Source of the DNA: Bacteroidales bacterium
GTDB taxonomy: Bacteria; Bacteroidota; Bacteroidia; Bacteroidales; Dysgonomonadaceae
Assembly: GCA_012518155.1 (NCBI GenBank)
Contig: JAAYTC010000194.1
Coordinates: forward strand, 1-18,437
DNA length: 18,437 bases
Direction of reading: 5' to 3'
The translations under genes were made by a program, and so were the position numbers. Positions 15,728-18,437 of this stretch are shown here, piece after piece. The notes beneath the pieces were generated by a model. It was not told the origin of the DNA, did no database searches, and worked only from the letters and a program-made list of their open reading frames with translations. Numbering within the stretch: the stretch's first letter is position 1; every line of letters begins with the position of its first letter.

Positions 15728-15765
15728 TGACTACCGCGTATATCAGAAGCAAAAAAACACATTGA

Positions 15766-15839
15766 CCTATACTACAAATAATTAACTCAATCTGACGTAG
15801 TAAAATAGGGTACTTTAAAAGAATGTTATAAAACATAAC
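15766..15839 (+). promoter_or_regulatory. AT-rich inverted repeats upstream of susC; candidate operator
   Basis: Two imperfect dyads lie in the 209-bp gap. CCTATACTAC (15766-15775) can pair with GTAGT (15797-15801) and ATAGG (15805-15809) across a 3-nt bulge. GTTAT (15825-15829) pairs with ATAAC (15835-15839) around 5 bp. The second dyad is centred about 65-70 bp before the predicted transcription start, a usual activator position. The first may instead be a weak 3' hairpin of the regulator mRNA. No T-run follows either. Confidence 0.3.
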
Positions 15840-15862
15840 GTAGAATCAAAGTGCCACTTTTT

Positions 15863-15893
15863 TTTGTTCTAAGGTAGATACGGACTTAATTTG
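15863..15893 (+). promoter_or_regulatory. Candidate Bacteroidetes promoter of the susC-like gene
   Basis: TTTG at 15863-15866 and TTAATTTG at 15886-15893 are separated by 19 bp. The second differs from TAnnTTTG at one base. The pair fits the Bacteroidetes primary-sigma promoter in both content and spacing, and would give a leader of about 35-40 nt before the ATG at 15937. Confidence 0.6.
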
Positions 15894-15936
15894 TTCCGAA
15901 ACTATTTTTTTAAATGAACATAAAAATGAAAATTCC

Positions 15937-18437
15937 ATGAAGTTAAAGATTATTTCACTTTTCGTCGTGCTCTGTGGTTCATTGTCACTATGGGCACAAG
16001 GGCAAATAACCGTTTCTGGAACGGTTATTGAGGCATCTACCGGTGATCCGGCAATCGGTGTCACGGTATTAGAACAAGGCACAAACAACGGTACAGTAAC
16101 CGATCTCGACGGTAATTATACCCTACCCGGTGTCGCGAGTAATGCCACGTTGGTGTTTAGCTATATCGGGATGAATACCGTGGAGGAGCCTGTAAACGGT
16201 CGGACTACCATCAACGTCACCCTTTCTGAAGATGTTCAAGCATTGGAAGAGGTGGTGGTTATCGGGTATGGTACCGCCAGAAGAATTGACCTTACCGGAT
16301 CAATCGGTAGCGTAAGCGAGGATATTATCGCGAGGCAACCGGCACTGAATCCCCTGCAATCAGTACAAGGCAAGGTATCGGGCGTCAACATCATCAATAA
16401 CGACGCCCCGGGCTCCACTCCCACCGTCGTTATTCGCGGCCTTGGCACCGCCTTGGGGGGGCGTGAACCGCTGTATATCGTGTATGGATTCCCGGTAACG
16501 GACATCCGGAACATTAGTGCTTCGGATATCGTATCAATGGACATACTGAAAGACGCGGCTTCTGCCTCTATCTACGGGGTACGTGCAGCCAACGGTGTGG
16601 TGCTTATCACCACCAAGAAAGGGCAAGCGGGGGCACCGCGTGTAGGGGTAGAATCCTACGTGGGGGTTAAAAACATCCTGAACAGGGTGCAGATGGCCAA
16701 TCCTGAACAGTACATCGAGTACTACAACCAGAACCAAGAGACCCTCGCCAATCCGATTACTTTACAACCGGCTTCATCACAGCCCTATCGTACGGACTGG
16801 TACGACGAGCTGATCAGCGCGGGGCTGGTAACCAACAACTTGGTATCGGTGACCGGGGGGAGTGAAGCCGTCCGGTACTACGTGAGCTATAACTACTACG
16901 ACGAAGATGGCCTGCTAAATGATCAAAATTACAGGAGATCCACCATCCGGAATAACAACGAATACTCCTTCTTCGACAACCGCCTCCGGTTGAACCAAAC
17001 CCTCAATGTTTCCTATTCGTCGGAAGTAAAAAAACCGTACGGGGCATTCAACGAAGCGTATAGGCAGTCGCCCCTTGTCCCGGTACGTTACAACAACGAC
17101 CGGTGGGGAAGGCCCTTCGTGAATACCACGACTGGAATCGTGAATTTCGAAGGTGCCCCGGGCGATGTTATCGGGTCACTGAACTCTATTGGAAACCCGG
17201 TCCATAACGTGGCGCGTACCAACGAAACGGAATCCGTGTTAACCCTGCAGGGAGGATTTGAAGCGGAGTTTCAGATAACCGATTTCTTAAAGGTGAACTC
17301 GCGTGTTGGAGGCACGAAGTACCAGCGAAAAAATAGGCAGTTCGTGGATATAAGGGACAACTGGTTAAGCACGGACCCGGTACGCACGCTGCAGGAGTTT
17401 GAACAGCTGAAAGAGGCCAATCCCACGACTACTACCTACGCGATCAACTCACTGCGCTTGAACGATAGCGAGACGTTCCGGTGGACATGGGAAGGGTTTG
17501 CCACCTTCAACAAGAGCTTCGACCGCCACAACTTAGAGGCGGTCGCGGGTTTGTCACGCGAAAAGTATGGAGTGGGAGTAACAAGCACCTTAACAGGGTA
17601 TGAAGTCCCCCGAAGCTCGCAATACTGGAACCTCAGCATGGTATCGGGCGATTACGAGACAGAGGTCGCCCAGTTTGGATATACGCCCACGGCAATTGCC
17701 TCCTACTTTGGCCGTTTCCAGTACAACTACGACCACAAGTATTACCTCTCCGCGGTATTAAGGCGGGACGGTGCCAGCACCTTTAAACAGAACGAAGATT
17801 ATTGGGGAACATTCCCTTCTATCGGTTTAGGATGGACGCTGACACAGGAAGAGTTCATGAGGGATGTTGATTTCTTGGATCACTTGAAATTGAAAGGGAC
17901 TTGGGGTATGCTGGGGAATCATAATGTCCCCTTGAATATTTCCCAAGTGATTACCGACCCGGGCAGTGCCACCATGAATTACGTGTTTGGTGCGGACCAA
18001 AACTTGGTGTATGGAGCCACGTTCGGGACCCCGGCCATGGATTTAAGCTGGGAGGTAACCCGTGAATGGGGTGTAGGGATTGACTACACGTTACTGGATC
18101 AGCGGTTATCGGGTAGCTTAGACTATTACAACAAAACCAATACGAATGCCATTTTGCTGGTTAATCCGGTGTTAAATTCTACATTCGAACGTGAGTTTTA
18201 TGACCACGGGGCCAAGGTGGTTAACCAAGGGATTGAATTCAGTATCGGGTGGAGCGACCGTTTTGCTAACGGCCTTTCCTACGAAATTGGGGCCAACTAC
18301 TCCTACAACAAGAACCAGGTGCTCGAAGTTGAAGACACCTATAACGGTGCCATCGGGGGAAGCCTTGCCGACGGACAAATTTCGAAGCGTTTGCAGGAAG
18401 GACAACCGTTGTACGCGTGGTGGATGCTCGAAGCCGA
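15937..18437 (+). CDS. SusC/RagA-family TonB-dependent outer-membrane receptor, 3' truncated
   Basis: 833 residues are present, with no in-frame stop, before the window ends. The start at 15937 gives a signal peptide (about 1-21, ending 'LSLWAQ'). A carboxypeptidase-D-like beta domain follows (about 24-97: 'VSGTVIEASTGDPAIGVTV', 'GTVTDLDGNYTLPGV'). Next comes a TonB-box-like 'EEVVVIGYGT' (105-113) and the SusC plug (about 118-228: 'LTGSIGSVSED', 'VSGVNIIN', 'VVIRGLGTALGGREPLYIV', 'ILKDAASASIYGVRAANGVVLITTKKG'). The remainder is the beta-barrel with typical 'YYVSYNYYDEDGLL' and 'YYLSAVLRRDGASTF' strands. There is no STN domain, so anti-sigma/ECF signalling is unlikely, which fits control by the adjacent membrane regulator. 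SusC proteins pair with a SusD lipoprotein, expected just downstream but outside the window. The substrate is unknown. In the plug, Tyr183 replaces the Asp usual in 'LYVIDGVPV'. Confidence 0.95.
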   Translation, partial: MKLKIISLFVVLCGSLSLWAQGQITVSGTVIEASTGDPAIGVTVLEQGTNNGTVTDLDGNYTLPGVASNATLVFSYIGMNTVEEPVNGRTTINVTLSEDVQALEEVVVIGYGTARRIDLTGSIGSVSEDIIARQPALNPLQSVQGKVSGVNIINNDAPGSTPTVVIRGLGTALGGREPLYIVYGFPVTDIRNISASDIVSMDILKDAASASIYGVRAANGVVLITTKKGQAGAPRVGVESYVGVKNILNRVQMANPEQYIEYYNQNQETLANPITLQPASSQPYRTDWYDELISAGLVTNNLVSVTGGSEAVRYYVSYNYYDEDGLLNDQNYRRSTIRNNNEYSFFDNRLRLNQTLNVSYSSEVKKPYGAFNEAYRQSPLVPVRYNNDRWGRPFVNTTTGIVNFEGAPGDVIGSLNSIGNPVHNVARTNETESVLTLQGGFEAEFQITDFLKVNSRVGGTKYQRKNRQFVDIRDNWLSTDPVRTLQEFEQLKEANPTTTTYAINSLRLNDSETFRWTWEGFATFNKSFDRHNLEAVAGLSREKYGVGVTSTLTGYEVPRSSQYWNLSMVSGDYETEVAQFGYTPTAIASYFGRFQYNYDHKYYLSAVLRRDGASTFKQNEDYWGTFPSIGLGWTLTQEEFMRDVDFLDHLKLKGTWGMLGNHNVPLNISQVITDPGSATMNYVFGADQNLVYGATFGTPAMDLSWEVTREWGVGIDYTLLDQRLSGSLDYYNKTNTNAILLVNPVLNSTFEREFYDHGAKVVNQGIEFSIGWSDRFANGLSYEIGANYSYNKNQVLEVEDTYNGAIGGSLADGQISKRLQEGQPLYAWWMLEA

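Noticed and set aside
15727..15737. Sequence ATGACTACCGC repeated on the minus strand before dut (11967-11957)
   Set aside because: An 11-base match with no symmetry or matching context; no sign of an attachment site or shared operator.
15728..15936. Possible small gene or non-coding RNA in the gap before susC
   Set aside because: Only short frames are present, with no strong hairpin plus T-run; the gap is better explained as a promoter/operator region.
16455..16461. G7 tract in the susC-like gene as a phase-variation site
   Set aside because: Similar G7 tracts occur in floA (1571-1577) and nupG (7035-7041), so it is not special, and the frame is intact.

Overview
The window looks like a piece of a Bacteroidota chromosome, probably order Bacteroidales. 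The evidence is a SusC-type TonB receptor, a periplasmic-propeller/Y_Y_Y/LuxR membrane regulator, FloA with a short NfeD, a DUF4292 lipoprotein and an EnvC-like protein. Start codons also lack Shine-Dalgarno sites and sit behind A/T-rich leaders, and the promoter-like motifs resemble the Bacteroidetes TTTG/N19-21/TAnnTTTG type. GC content is moderate (about half). No tRNA, rRNA, CRISPR array, insertion sequence or phage gene was seen. Coding density is high: the longest gene-free stretch is 209 bp (15728-15936), so no gap exceeds 300 bp.

Layout. (A) 1-6082, plus strand, one apparent transcription unit: the 3' part of a PD40 beta-propeller/coiled-coil protein, a short NfeD membrane protein, the flotillin-like SPFH protein FloA, a nucleoside phosphorylase, and a secreted two-domain M16 zinc peptidase related to PqqL. 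A symmetric hairpin with A and T tracts (6114-6151) separates this unit from the converging one. (B) 11954-6168, minus strand: dut (dUTPase), a secreted TPR protein, a DUF4292 lipoprotein, an EnvC-like LytM/M23 protein and a NupG-type nucleoside:H+ symporter. Spacing is tight (32, 31, -4 and 25 bp), so all five may be one operon. (C) 12110-18437, plus strand, divergent from dut: an unrecognised cytoplasmic protein, then 6 bp later a 961-residue membrane-spanning sensor/regulator, then a 209-bp regulatory gap and a SusC-like TonB receptor cut by the window end.

How the genes may work together. Unit A begins with membrane organisation (NfeD/FloA) and ends with nucleoside cleavage and periplasmic proteolysis. 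Unit B combines nucleotide hygiene (dut) and nucleoside uptake (nupG) with three envelope proteins, possibly for lipoprotein or outer-membrane maintenance and peptidoglycan amidase control. Together the phosphorylase and NupG suggest nucleoside scavenging. Unit C looks like the start of a nutrient-uptake locus: the regulator would sense a ligand in the periplasm and, through its own C-terminal HTH, switch on the receptor gene next to it. A good promoter candidate and an AT-rich inverted repeat lie in that gap.

The most novel parts are the unknown gene at 12110, which appears leaderless and coupled to the regulator, and the regulator/SusC pair itself. No wholly new defence or mobile system was evident.
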